Shown here piece after piece: positions 17,340-26,017 of a DNA stretch of 64,000 nt (positions are counted from its first letter, which is position 1; every line of letters starts with the position of its first letter). The DNA is taken from NCBI GenBank assembly GCA_002397315.1, contig DHAE01000018.1:26400-90399 (forward strand), read 5' to 3'. A program made the translations under genes and the position numbers. The notes below the pieces were generated by a model. It saw nothing but the letters and a program-made list of their open reading frames with translations. It was not told the origin of the DNA and ran no database searches. This stretch comes from Comamonadaceae bacterium UBA4962. Lineage in GTDB: Bacteria > Pseudomonadota > Gammaproteobacteria > Burkholderiales > Burkholderiaceae_C.

Positions 17340-17375
17340 AAAAACGGAAGGGACGGCGGCCTCCGCGGGCCGCCG
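17340..17375 (-). terminator. Possible terminator/attenuator upstream of trpS
   Basis: On the minus strand an 8-bp GC stem (17368-17375 with 17354-17361) precedes a pyrimidine-rich run ending in five U at 17344-17340. It lies between the site-2 protease stop and trpS. The gap from stem to U run is long for a canonical terminator, so this is a weak call. Confidence 0.35.
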
Positions 17376-17396
17376 CGCTGCCCGGGCGTTGCCGGG

Positions 17397-18065
17397 TCAG
17401 CCCAGCAGGGCGGTGAGCGGCGTGATCAGCAGGTTGATCAGCGAGTAGCCCAGCGACATCAGCGGCCGCAGCCACACCGTGCCCACGATGCCCGCGACCA
17501 CGAGCGCCAGCACGATGAAGAACCCATAGGGCTCGATGCGCGAGAGCCACTGCGCCTGCCGCCACGGCAGCACGCCCATGAGGATGCGGCCGCCGTCCAG
17601 CGGCGGCAGCGGAAACAGGTTGAAGGCCCACATCACGAGGTTCACCAGCACGCCGGCGCGCGCCATGTCGATGAAGAAGCGCTCGTCCACGCCGGAGCCC
17701 ACGAGCGCCACCAGCAGCACCGCCCAGAAGATCGCCTGCAGGAAGTTGGAGGCCGGGCCGGCGAGCGCCACCCAGATCATGTCCCGCTTCGGATTGCGCA
17801 GGTGCCCGAAGTTCACCGGCACCGGCTTCGCATAGCCGAAGAGGAAGGCGCCCGAGGTGGCGAAGTACAGCAGCAGCGGCATCAGGATCGTGCCGACCGG
17901 GTCGATGTGCCGCAGCGGATTGAGCGTGATGCGGCCCATCATCAGCGCGGTGTTGTCCCCGAAGTGGCGCGCGGCATAGCCGTGGGCGGCTTCGTGCACG
18001 GTGATGGCGAACAGCACCGGCAGGGCGTAGATCAGTACGGTTTGGATGAGGTTGGAGAAGTCCAC
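17397..18065 (-). CDS. Site-2 protease family (M50) membrane metalloprotease
   Basis: This 222-residue integral membrane zinc protease has the HExxH zinc motif as VHEAAHGYAA near residues 22-31. The second family motif is NLFPLPPLDGGRI near 152-164, whose Asp is a zinc ligand. Several hydrophobic helices surround them. It is the short form (YwhC/YdiL-like) without PDZ domain, unlike RseP, so the substrate is not predictable. The position upstream of trpS on the same strand fits a conserved betaproteobacterial arrangement with yciO and the PHP gene, here interrupted by a chemoreceptor gene. Confidence 0.9.
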   Translation of the reverse strand: MDFSNLIQTVLIYALPVLFAITVHEAAHGYAARHFGDNTALMMGRITLNPLRHIDPVGTILMPLLLYFATSGAFLFGYAKPVPVNFGHLRNPKRDMIWVALAGPASNFLQAIFWAVLLVALVGSGVDERFFIDMARAGVLVNLVMWAFNLFPLPPLDGGRILMGVLPWRQAQWLSRIEPYGFFIVLALVVAGIVGTVWLRPLMSLGYSLINLLITPLTALLG

Positions 18066-18237
18066 CGGCGCATTGTCTCAGAGGCCGTGTTGTCCGCCCC
18101 CGACGCGGCAGGGGAACCCCTGGGGCCGCGGGGCGTACGCACGCAGTAGGATGGGTCAAATGTTGCTGAATGCAACTGGCGGGCGGCTTTCCGGCGATCC
18201 GCGGCATGGCATGGCGCACCGGCGCAGGAGACAAACA

Positions 18238-19440
18238 ATGGCATGGGATGGTTTGAGAACCGGGACGCGGCTCGTCCTGGCGTTCGGCGCGGTCGCGCTG
18301 CTGGTGGCGGTGCTCATGGGCGTGGGGCTGGCCGACATCTCCGGCGCGCAGGATGCGCACGGTGCCGTGCTGCAGGCCGCGGCGGGCCTGCCGGATGCCG
18401 CCCAGCGCGCGCCGATCGAGCGGGCGGTGGCGGTGGCGCAGGCGGAACTCTCGAGCATGCGTGCCTGGCTGATCGGCCTGGGCTGCGCGGTGTTCGCGGT
18501 GGCCGGCCTGGCGTTCGTGCTGCTGCGCAGCGGCATCGTCGCGCCGCTCGATCAGGCCATCCTGATCGCGGAAACCGTCGCCGCCGGCGATCTGAGCCAG
18601 GAATTCAGCAGCGACCTGAAGGGCGATTTCGGGCGCCTGCTCGGCGCGCTGGGCACCATGGAGGACACGCTCACCGAGCTGGTGTCCCGCATCCAGCAGT
18701 CCACGCACGCCATCGGCGCGAGTGCGGGCGAGATCAACGCGGGCAACGGCGACCTGGAGCGCCGCACCGGCGAGCAGGTCGCGTCGCTCGCCGAAACCGC
18801 CGCGAGCATGGAAGAGCTCACCGCCACGGTCCGGCAGAACGCGGAGCGGGCACGCTCGGCCAGCGACCTCGCGGTGGCGGCGTCCGACACCGCCGGGCGC
18901 GGCGGCGCCGTGGTGGGCCAGGTGGTGCAGACCATGCAGACCATCAGCGGCAGCTCCCACAAGATCGTGGACATCATTCAGGTGATCGAGGGCATCGCGT
19001 TCCAGACCAACATCCTGGCGCTCAATGCGGCCGTCGAGGCTGCGCGCGCGGGCGAGCAGGGCCGGGGCTTCGCCGTGGTGGCGGCCGAGGTGCGCAGCCT
19101 CGCGCAGCGCAGCGCCGTGGCCGCGCGCGAGATCAAGGGACTCATCGATGCGTCGGTCGAGCAGGTGCGCAGCGGCGCCGGGCTGGTGGACCAGGCCGGC
19201 CGCACCATGGAGCAGATCGTCGGCTCGGTGGGGCAGGTGAGCGCGCTGCTGGGCGAGATCTCGCATGCGCTGCACGAACAGAGCGACGGCATCGCGCACG
19301 TGAACCAGTCCGTCGCGCAGATGGACGGCACCACCCAGCAGAACGCCGCGCTGGTGCAGCAGGCCGCGCGCGCGGCAGCGGCCCTCGACGAGCGCGCGCA
19401 GGACCTGCAGCGCGCCGTGGGGGCGTTCAAGCTCGATTGA
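18238..19440 (+). CDS. Methyl-accepting chemotaxis protein with short periplasmic domain
   Basis: This 400-residue chemoreceptor has TM1 near residues 9-31, a periplasmic loop of only about 45 residues, TM2 near 80-102, a HAMP segment and a long cytoplasmic signalling hairpin. The highly conserved tip (GIAFQTNILALNAAVEAARAG, near 248-268) is intact. Glu/Gln-rich methylation helices flank it. The small periplasmic loop suggests that it does not bind ligand as Tar or Tsr do, and it may sense through partners or membrane state. AGGAG ends 7 bases before ATG 18238, which decides the start over an in-frame ATG at 18211. It is divergent from the site-2 protease and convergent with yciO. Confidence 0.93.
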   Translation: MAWDGLRTGTRLVLAFGAVALLVAVLMGVGLADISGAQDAHGAVLQAAAGLPDAAQRAPIERAVAVAQAELSSMRAWLIGLGCAVFAVAGLAFVLLRSGIVAPLDQAILIAETVAAGDLSQEFSSDLKGDFGRLLGALGTMEDTLTELVSRIQQSTHAIGASAGEINAGNGDLERRTGEQVASLAETAASMEELTATVRQNAERARSASDLAVAASDTAGRGGAVVGQVVQTMQTISGSSHKIVDIIQVIEGIAFQTNILALNAAVEAARAGEQGRGFAVVAAEVRSLAQRSAVAAREIKGLIDASVEQVRSGAGLVDQAGRTMEQIVGSVGQVSALLGEISHALHEQSDGIAHVNQSVAQMDGTTQQNAALVQQAARAAAALDERAQDLQRAVGAFKLD

Positions 19441-19461
19441 GCGTTGCGCGGGGCTCGGGGC

Positions 19462-20097
19462 CTACAGGCCCAGTGCCGCGAGCGGGCCGCGCCCCTCGCG
19501 CACCACGCGCGGCTCGCCGCCGGTGGCCATGTCGGTCAGGTCCACCACGGTGGTGGGCTCCTGCGGACAGGCGCCCGCGTCCACCACGGCGTCGATCTGG
19601 TGCTCGAAGCGTGCGCGGATCTCCGACGGATCGTTCATGGGCTCCGTCTCGCCCGGCGGGATCAGCGTGGTCGCGAGCAGCGGCGCGCCGTGCAGTTCCA
19701 GCAGCAGTTGCAGGCCCTTGCGGTCGGGCACGCGCAGGCCGATGGTCTTGCGCTGCGGATGGCTCACGCGGCGCGGCACTTCCTTGGTCGCGTCGAGGAT
19801 GAAGGTATACGGGCCGGGGGTGGCCTGCTTCACCAGGCGGTACTGCCGGTTGTCCACGCGGGCGTAGTTCGACACTTCCGACAGGTCGCGGCAGAGCAGC
19901 GTCAGGTGGTGCTTCTCGTCCACCTGACGGATGCGGCGCAGCCGGTCCACGGCATCCTTGTCGTCGAGCTGGCAGACGAGCGCGTAGCTCGAGTCGGTGG
20001 GCACCGCGAGCACCGCACCGCGGGCCAGCAGCGCCGCGGCCTGCTTGAGCAGCCGGGGCTGCGGGTTGTCGGGGTGGACTTCGAAATACTGGGCCAT
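19462..20097 (-). CDS. yciO: YciO (Sua5/YrdC/YciO family)
   Basis: This 211-residue protein aligns by eye along its whole length with E. coli YciO: MAQYFEVHPDNPQPRLL at the start, PTDSSYAL, RKTIGLRVPD and PTTVVDLTD. The YrdC fold binds RNA and nucleotides; YciO is the paralogue of TsaC/Sua5, the threonylcarbamoyl-AMP synthase, and its own role is less certain. It lacks the C-terminal Sua5 domain. ATG 20097 gives the family N terminus; a longer in-frame start would overlap the upstream PHP gene. The pairing with an upstream RNase AM/PHP gene is the same as in E. coli. Confidence 0.9.
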   Translation of the reverse strand: MAQYFEVHPDNPQPRLLKQAAALLARGAVLAVPTDSSYALVCQLDDKDAVDRLRRIRQVDEKHHLTLLCRDLSEVSNYARVDNRQYRLVKQATPGPYTFILDATKEVPRRVSHPQRKTIGLRVPDRKGLQLLLELHGAPLLATTLIPPGETEPMNDPSEIRARFEHQIDAVVDAGACPQEPTTVVDLTDMATGGEPRVVREGRGPLAALGL

Positions 20098-20128
20098 GGG
20101 AACTCGGGTGAAAGAAAGCGCGGGCCGG

Positions 20129-20992
20129 TCAGTGCGCGCGCCGCACGCGGTCGGCGAGCAGCTCCCACACGGGCGTGAGGGCACCGGGCAGCGGCGGCAG
20201 CGTTCCCAGGTCGGTGTGCGATTCGTCCGGGCTGTGGAAATCGCTGCCGCGCGAAGCCGCCAGGCCGAACTCCTTCGCCATGCCGGCATAGGTGACGTAT
20301 TCCGCCGCCGTGTGGCTGCCGGTGACGACTTCCACGCCTTGCCCGCCGTGCTGGCGGAATTCGGAGAAGAGCGCGAACTCTTCGGTGGCGGAGAACTTGT
20401 AGCGTGCGGGATGCGCGATCACGGCCATGCCGCCGGCCTGCGTGATCCAGCGCACCGCATCGCCCAATGAGGCCCAGCGGTGCGGCACGTAGCCGGGCTT
20501 GCCCTCGGTGAGGAAGCGGCGGAACACCTCGGGGGTGTCGCGGCACACGCCCGTCTCCACCAGGAAGCGCGCGAAGTGCGTGCGCGAGATCAGTTCGGGG
20601 TTGCCGACGTAGTGCAGCGCGCCTTCGTAGGCATCGCGGATGCCGACCTGGGCGAGCTGCCGCGCCATCTCCTGCGCGCGCTCGCCGCGGCCGCCGCGCG
20701 TGGCGGCCAGCCCCTCGACCAGCCCGGCGTCGTCCGGGTCGAACCCCAGCCCGACGATGTGCACCGTGGCCCCGATGAAGGTCACCGAGATCTCCACGCC
20801 CGTGAGGTAGTCCATGCCCTGCGCGGCCGCGGCGGCCATGGCGCGGTGCTGCCCGCCCACTTCGTCGTGGTCGGTCAGCGCCCACAGCTCGACGCCGTTG
20901 GCATGCGCCCGCTGCGCGAGCGCTTCGGGCGTGAGCGTGCCGTCGGACACCACGGAATGGCAATGGAGGTCGGCGTTCAGCAGGATGGACAC
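20129..20992 (-). CDS. rnm: PHP-domain phosphoesterase, RNase AM (YciV/TrpH) type
   Basis: This 287-residue metal-dependent phosphoesterase starts with ADLHCHSVVSDG, the first PHP motif, followed by ALTDHDEVGG, VIAHPARYK and GSDFHSPDES, which supply the metal-binding His/Asp residues. Known relatives (E. coli YciV) remove 5' nucleotides from rRNA precursors and hydrolyse 3',5'-bisphosphonucleotides. The start is uncertain: GTG 20992 gives the family N terminus (VSILLNADLHCHS), while ATG 21061 would add 23 residues without a clear function. Neither has a strong ribosome site. yciO follows 31 bp downstream. Confidence 0.85.
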   Translation of the reverse strand: MSILLNADLHCHSVVSDGTLTPEALAQRAHANGVELWALTDHDEVGGQHRAMAAAAAQGMDYLTGVEISVTFIGATVHIVGLGFDPDDAGLVEGLAATRGGRGERAQEMARQLAQVGIRDAYEGALHYVGNPELISRTHFARFLVETGVCRDTPEVFRRFLTEGKPGYVPHRWASLGDAVRWITQAGGMAVIAHPARYKFSATEEFALFSEFRQHGGQGVEVVTGSHTAAEYVTYAGMAKEFGLAASRGSDFHSPDESHTDLGTLPPLPGALTPVWELLADRVRRAH

Positions 20993-21086
20993 GGGGACAT
21001 TGTAGGACCGCGCTTCGGAACCTGCCTGTGCGAAAGCCGCGCGAACGGCTGTCGGCGGCACGGCAGTCGTGCCGCGCCGGGCGGCC

Positions 21087-22802
21087 TCAGGTCTGCGCGC
21101 CTTCCACCAGGAACTGCACCCGCCGCTCGCCCTTCCATTCGTTCACGTCGAGCCGGAACGCCAGCAGCACGCGCGCGGGCAGCGGGTCGGTGTGGCCGAA
21201 CCAGATGCCGTCCACCGGGCGGCCCTGGTGCAGCAGCTTGAGCGACAAGTGGTTCTTGCCTTCGCCCACCAGCCGCTGGCTGACGATCTCCACCTCTTCG
21301 CTGAACGTGGGCGGCGCGAAGCCCTGGCCCCAGACCTCGCGGTGCAGCGTGTCCACCAGTTCGGCTCGGCAGTATTCCGGCGACAGCGGCCCGTCGGTGT
21401 CGAGCCGGCGCGTGAGCGTGGCGGCGTCCAGCCACTCCTGCGCCACCTGGGCGAAGGCGCGCTCGAACACCGGGAACTGGTCCTTCGCCACCGTGCAGCC
21501 GGCCGCCATCGCATGGCCGCCGAATTTCAGGATCGCGCCCGGATGGCGCTTGGCCACCAGGTCGAGCGCATCGCGCAGGTGGAAGCCCGGAATCGAGCGG
21601 CCCGAGCCCTTGATCTCGTCCTCCTTGCCCGGCGCGCTGCTGGTGGCGAACACGAAGGTCGGCCGGTGCAGCCGGTCCTTGATGCGCGAGGCCACGATGC
21701 CGACCACGCCCTCGTGGAAGTCCGGGTCCCACACGCTCACGGCGGCTGGCGGCTCGTCGTTCTCGCCGAACAGGCTCTCGGCCATCAGCAGCGCCTGCTC
21801 GCGCATGCCGCCTTCGATCTCGCGCCGCTCGCGGTTGATCGCATCGAGCGTGCGCGCGAGTTCCGCTGCGCGGCCACGGTCGTCGGTCAGCAGGCATTCG
21901 ATGCCCAGCGTCATGTCCGCGAGGCGCCCGGCCGCGTTGATCCGCGGGCCGAGCGCGAAACCGAAGTCGAAGGTGGTGGCCACGTCCGCCTTCCGGCCGG
22001 CGGCATCGAACAGCGCCGCGATCCCGGCCGGCATGTGGCCCGCGCGGATGCGCTTGAGCCCCTGCGCCACCAGGCGGCGGTTGTTCGCGTCCAGCCGCAC
22101 CACGTCCGCGACCGTGCCCAGCGCCACCAGGGGCAGCAGCGGCTCCAGCTTCGGCTGGCTGGCCTTGTCGAACACGCCGCGCTCGCGCAGCTCCGCGCGC
22201 AGCGCCATCAGCACGTAGAACATCACGCCCACGCCGGCGATCGACTTGCTCTCGAACGCGCAGCCGGGCTGGTTGGGGTTCACGATCGCATCGGCGGGCG
22301 GCAGCGCGGGGCCGGGCAGGTGGTGGTCGGTGACCAGCACGTCCAGGCCCAGTGCCTTGGCCTCGGCCACGCCTTCCACGCTGGCGATGCCGTTGTCCAC
22401 CGTCACCAGCAGGTCGGCGCCGCGTTCGTGCACGCGGCGGGAAATCGCGGCGCTCAGCCCGTAGCCGTCCGCGACGCGGTCGGGCACCAGGTAGTCCACG
22501 TGGCGCGCGCCCAGCAGCCGCAGCCCGCGCACCGCCACGGCGCAGGCGGTGGCGCCGTCGCAGTCGTAGTCGGCGACGACCACGATGCGCCGGTCGGCCG
22601 CGATCGCATCGGCGAGCAGCACCGCCGCCTCGCGCGTGCCGAGCAGGCTGGGCGGCGGCAGCAGCCGCGCGAGCGCGTCGTCGAGTTCGTCGTGCGCCTT
22701 CACGCCACGCGCGGCGTAGAGCCGCGCGAGCAGCGGATGCACGCCGGCCTGCTCCAGCGCCCAGACGGCGCGCGGGGGAATGTCCCGGGCGACGATCTTC
22801 AT
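21087..22802 (-). CDS. recJ: Single-stranded-DNA exonuclease RecJ
   Basis: This 571-residue 5'-3' exonuclease acts in recombination and mismatch/base-excision repair. The DHH-domain motifs are visible: DYDCDGATA near residue 78, TDHHLPG near 163 and the GVGVMFYVLMALR segment. The DHHA1 motif GGHAMAAG is near 427. The C-terminal OB-fold region is complete (ends LVEGAQT). ATG 22802 overlaps the stop of the upstream gene as ATGA, so the pair is translationally coupled. Confidence 0.95.
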   Translation of the reverse strand: MKIVARDIPPRAVWALEQAGVHPLLARLYAARGVKAHDELDDALARLLPPPSLLGTREAAVLLADAIAADRRIVVVADYDCDGATACAVAVRGLRLLGARHVDYLVPDRVADGYGLSAAISRRVHERGADLLVTVDNGIASVEGVAEAKALGLDVLVTDHHLPGPALPPADAIVNPNQPGCAFESKSIAGVGVMFYVLMALRAELRERGVFDKASQPKLEPLLPLVALGTVADVVRLDANNRRLVAQGLKRIRAGHMPAGIAALFDAAGRKADVATTFDFGFALGPRINAAGRLADMTLGIECLLTDDRGRAAELARTLDAINRERREIEGGMREQALLMAESLFGENDEPPAAVSVWDPDFHEGVVGIVASRIKDRLHRPTFVFATSSAPGKEDEIKGSGRSIPGFHLRDALDLVAKRHPGAILKFGGHAMAAGCTVAKDQFPVFERAFAQVAQEWLDAATLTRRLDTDGPLSPEYCRAELVDTLHREVWGQGFAPPTFSEEVEIVSQRLVGEGKNHLSLKLLHQGRPVDGIWFGHTDPLPARVLLAFRLDVNEWKGERRVQFLVEGAQT

Positions 22803-23758
22803 AGCTGCTCCTGCAGCGCGGCGAAGCGCATGGGCCGCAGCCGGCGGCGCAGGCGGTCCAGCAGGCCCGCGGGCGCCGTGTCCCACGCCATCGCGCTGCG
22901 CTCGCCGCACAGCGTCAGCCGCGCCGCGCCGCCGCGCTCCACATGGGCGGCGAGGCGGGCCACGGGGCCGGCGTCCAGCGCCTTCCACGCTTCGGCCCAG
23001 GCGCGCCAGTCCTCGTGCAGCGCGGCGTCGCGCAGGGCCTGCGGCACCTCGGGCATGGCCGCCGCGGGCAGGGCGCCTTCGGGCAGCCGGCCCGCGCCGT
23101 GCACCCAGAACGCGTTCACCGGCGGCAGGCCGCGCGCGGCGCGCGCGTCGTTGAAGGGATGGGTGTAGAGCAGCATCTGCATCTCGCTGTGCAGGCGGTG
23201 CAGCAGCCGCGCGCGGGCCGCATCGGGCATCCAGGCGCGCACGTCGCGCTGCACCACGCGGTCCAGCGAGGCGGTGGCGAGGCCGTCGAACAGCGCCGAG
23301 CGTGCCCGCCAGCGCGTGGGCGCGTCGTACGTGAGTTCGATGCCGTCCTCGGCGAACCAGGGCGCGAGGATGCCCAACAGTTCGCGCGATGCGGCCTCGT
23401 CCAGGCGCAGGGCGGCCGGATCCGCCAGCAGTACCTGGTCGGAGCCCACGCGCCACTGGCAGGGCGTCACCCAGGCCCAGGCCGCCGCACCGGCCGGTGC
23501 CTGCCCGGGCCCGGAGCCGTGCTCCCAGGCCGCCCACGGCGTGGTGCCGTCGCGGCCGGCGGGCAGGCCCAGGTGCCGTGCCAGCGCGCGCTCGTGGGGC
23601 GGTGTGAAGTCGGATTCTTCGCCGGCATCGGTGCCGGCGGGCGACAGGCGCGGCAGCAGCCGGTCGAGGTGGGGCAGGGACAGGCCTTCGAGCGCCTGCC
23701 TGCATCCCGGCGTCGTGCTGGCCGCCAGGGGGATGAGCAAATGGTGGATCTCCGACAT
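22799..23758 (-). CDS. RpfE-like protein (phosphoglycerate-mutase-like family) upstream of recJ
   Basis: This 319-residue soluble protein begins MSEIHHLLIPLA and contains conserved-looking segments LPHLDRLL, GLATASLDRVVQRDV and HSEMQMLLYTHPFND. From its position directly before recJ and these segments I take it for the RpfE family, named from Xanthomonas and annotated in betaproteobacteria as a predicted phosphoglycerate-mutase-type protein. The catalytic motifs of true phosphoglycerate mutases are not evident, so enzyme activity is doubtful. ATG 23758 gives a compact N terminus; longer frames run antisense to lolC. Its biochemical role is unknown. Confidence 0.7.
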   Translation of the reverse strand: MSEIHHLLIPLAASTTPGCRQALEGLSLPHLDRLLPRLSPAGTDAGEESDFTPPHERALARHLGLPAGRDGTTPWAAWEHGSGPGQAPAGAAAWAWVTPCQWRVGSDQVLLADPAALRLDEAASRELLGILAPWFAEDGIELTYDAPTRWRARSALFDGLATASLDRVVQRDVRAWMPDAARARLLHRLHSEMQMLLYTHPFNDARAARGLPPVNAFWVHGAGRLPEGALPAAAMPEVPQALRDAALHEDWRAWAEAWKALDAGPVARLAAHVERGGAARLTLCGERSAMAWDTAPAGLLDRLRRRLRPMRFAALQEQL

Positions 23759-23842
23759 GGAGGGTATTGTCCGGGATGCCACAATCGCCGCCGTCCCGGT
23801 GCCGCCAATCCCGTCGCGGCGCGGGGCCGCTTTCTCCCCACC

Positions 23843-25096
23843 ATGCAACTTCCCTACGAACTGGCCCTGGGCTGGCGCTACACCCGGGCCGGACGCGCCA
23901 CGCGGCGCAACGGCTTCATCTCGTTCATCTCCGGCGTCTCGATGCTGGGCATCGCCCTCGGCGTGGCCGCGCTCATCATCGTGCTCAGCGTGATGAACGG
24001 CTTCCAGAAGGAAGTGCGCGACCGCATGCTGAGCGTCGTCTCCCACGTCGAGATCTTCGCGCCCCAGGGCGCCGCGCTGCCCGATCCGGCGCTCACCATG
24101 GCTGAGGCCCGCAAAAACCCCGAAGTGGTGGGTGCCGCCCCCTTCGTCGGCTCGCAGGCGCTGATCGCCCGGGGCGAGGACATGAAGGGCGCCCTGGTGC
24201 GCGGCATCGACCCGGCCCGCGAGGGCGAGGTGACCGATCTGGCGGCCAAGAACGCCGATGCCGTCAACACGCTGACCCCGGGCAGCTTCCACGTCGTGCT
24301 GGGCGTGGAACTGGCACGCGCGCTCGGCGTGCGGGTGGGCGACGCGGTCACGCTGATCGCGCCGGGCGGCCAGGTCACCCCGGCCGGCGTAGTGCCGCGC
24401 CTCAAGCAGATGACCGTCTCGGGCATCTTTGAATCCGGCCACTACGAATACGACTCCGCCCTGGTGCTGCTGCACCATGCGGACGCCGAACGCATCTTCC
24501 GCCTCGAAGGCCCCACCGGCATCCGCCTCAAGCTGCGCGACCTGCACCAGGCGCCCGAGGTCACGCAGGAACTCGCCCGCACCCTCTCGGGCGACCTGCT
24601 GATCCGCGACTGGACGCAGCAGAACCGCACCTGGTTCGCGGCCGTGCAGCTCGAAAAGCGCATGATGTTCATCATCCTCACGCTGATCGTCGCGGTGGCG
24701 GCCTTCAACCTGGTCTCCACCCTGGTGATGACCGTGACCGACAAGCGCGCCGACATCGCCATCCTGCGCACCCTGGGCGCGAGCCCGCGCAGCATCATGG
24801 CGGTGTTCGTGGTGCAGGGCGCCCTGGTGGGCGTGATCGGCACCGCCTGCGGGCTGGCGCTCGGCCTGCTCGTGGCCTTCAACATCGACGTCATCGTGCC
24901 GGCCATCGAGCATGCCCTGCACGCGAGCTTCCTGCCGAAAGACATCTACCTCATCAGCAAGATGCCCAGCGACCCGCAGACCAGCGACATCGCGCCCATC
25001 GCGATCATCTCCCTCGTCCTGGCCTTCGCGGCCACCCTGTACCCGAGCTGGCGCGCCAGCCGCGTGAACCCTGCGGAGGCGCTGCGTTATGAATAG
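23843..25096 (+). CDS. lolC: Lipoprotein-releasing system permease LolC/LolE type
   Basis: This 417-residue inner-membrane permease works with LolD to extract lipoproteins and hand them to LolA. The N-terminal segment FISFISGVSMLGIALGVAAL forms TM1. A large periplasmic domain (about residues 50-265) follows. Three C-terminal helices include IVAVAAFNLVSTLVMTV and the FtsX-type ILRTLGASPRSI loop. The end, YPSWRASRVNPAEALRYE, is the family signature. Only one LolC/E-type gene is present here. No Shine-Dalgarno is obvious. The gene is divergent from the RpfE-like gene with an 84-bp gap. Confidence 0.95.
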   Translation: MQLPYELALGWRYTRAGRATRRNGFISFISGVSMLGIALGVAALIIVLSVMNGFQKEVRDRMLSVVSHVEIFAPQGAALPDPALTMAEARKNPEVVGAAPFVGSQALIARGEDMKGALVRGIDPAREGEVTDLAAKNADAVNTLTPGSFHVVLGVELARALGVRVGDAVTLIAPGGQVTPAGVVPRLKQMTVSGIFESGHYEYDSALVLLHHADAERIFRLEGPTGIRLKLRDLHQAPEVTQELARTLSGDLLIRDWTQQNRTWFAAVQLEKRMMFIILTLIVAVAAFNLVSTLVMTVTDKRADIAILRTLGASPRSIMAVFVVQGALVGVIGTACGLALGLLVAFNIDVIVPAIEHALHASFLPKDIYLISKMPSDPQTSDIAPIAIISLVLAFAATLYPSWRASRVNPAEALRYE

Positions 25097-25104
25097 TCAG
25101 GAAC

Positions 25105-25260
25105 ACTCCCCTGAGCCGCTTCGCGGCTTCCCCCCGCTCTCGCCGTGCTGCGCACGCCGGGCGGGTGGACGCAGCCCTCGCTGCGGGGCGGCCCTTGCTT
25201 GGCTGCCACTGGACTGGGCCATGCCGGTTTCATGGGCTGTGGGTAGCGCTTTGCGCGCTG
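25105..25260. repeat. Repeat-like intergenic element between lolC and lolD
   Basis: This GC-rich, structured stretch fills the lolC-lolD gap. It opens with a UUCG-capped hairpin (GAGCCGCTTCGCGGCTTC, 25112-25129). It contains phrases such as GCTGCGGGGCGGCCCTTGCT and closes with a second palindrome (AGCGCTTTGCGCGCT, 25245-25259). From memory it resembles a repeat scattered between genes in Acidovorax and relatives; only one copy is in this window, so copy number is not shown here. The last bases run into the lolD Shine-Dalgarno. The short frame through it has no protein character. Confidence 0.55.
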
Positions 25261-25270
25261 GAGAATCGAG

Positions 25271-25963
25271 ATGAACGCGCGGAACAACGAAGTGGTGCTC
25301 CAGGCGCGCGGCCTCACCAAGCGCTTCACCGAAGGCCGGCTCGACGTCACCGTGCTCAAGGGCGTGGACCTGGCGGTGCACGTGGGCGAAACCCTGGCCA
25401 TCGTGGGCGCCTCGGGCTCGGGCAAGAGCACGCTGCTGCACCTGCTCGGCGGGCTGGATGCGCCCACCTCCGGCAGCGTTCAACTGCAGGGCGCGGCGTT
25501 CGACACGCTCTCGCCCCAGCAGCAGGGCCGCCTGCGCAACACCCACCTGGGCTTCATCTACCAGTTCCACCACCTGCTGCCCGAGTTCAGCGCGCGCGAC
25601 AACGTCGCCATGCCGCTGCGCATCCGCCGCGAGCCCTATGCCGACTGCCTCGCGACGGCGGACGCCATGCTGGAGTCCGTGGGCCTGTCCGGCCGCGTGC
25701 ACCACCGGCCGGCCGAACTCTCGGGCGGCGAGCGCCAGCGCGTGGCCATCGCGCGCGCCCTGGTCACCCGGCCCGCCTGCGTGCTGGCCGACGAGCCCAC
25801 CGGCAACCTCGACCGCGGCACCGCCGACGGCGTGTTCCAGCTCATGCTGCGGCTCGCGCGCGAGCAGGGCACGGCCTTCGTCATGGTCACCCACGACGAG
25901 GCGCTGGCCGCGCGCTGCGACCGCGTGGTGCGGCTGGTGTCCGGCGCGCTGGCGGTGGCCTGA
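25271..25963 (+). CDS. lolD: Lipoprotein-releasing ABC ATPase LolD
   Basis: This 230-residue cytoplasmic ATPase energises LolC-type permeases. Walker A is GASGSGKST near residue 43, the Q-loop region is IYQFHHLLPEF (the LolD-specific FQ/YQ-HHLLPEF motif), the signature is LSGGERQRVAIARAL and Walker B is VLADEPTGNLD, followed by the TH switch in MVTHDEAL. GGAGA (25260-25264) lies 6 bases before ATG 25271. It is separated from lolC by the structured 174-bp gap yet clearly belongs to the same functional unit. Confidence 0.96.
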   Translation: MNARNNEVVLQARGLTKRFTEGRLDVTVLKGVDLAVHVGETLAIVGASGSGKSTLLHLLGGLDAPTSGSVQLQGAAFDTLSPQQQGRLRNTHLGFIYQFHHLLPEFSARDNVAMPLRIRREPYADCLATADAMLESVGLSGRVHHRPAELSGGERQRVAIARALVTRPACVLADEPTGNLDRGTADGVFQLMLRLAREQGTAFVMVTHDEALAARCDRVVRLVSGALAVA

Positions 25964-26017
25964 TACGGCCCGGCAGACCGATCCATCCGGCATCCGAGGA
26001 CGCAGCAGGCAAACACC

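Noticed and set aside
25089..25274. A 61-residue frame between lolC and lolD
   Set aside because: It lies inside the structured repeat-like element and has no ribosome site or protein-like composition.
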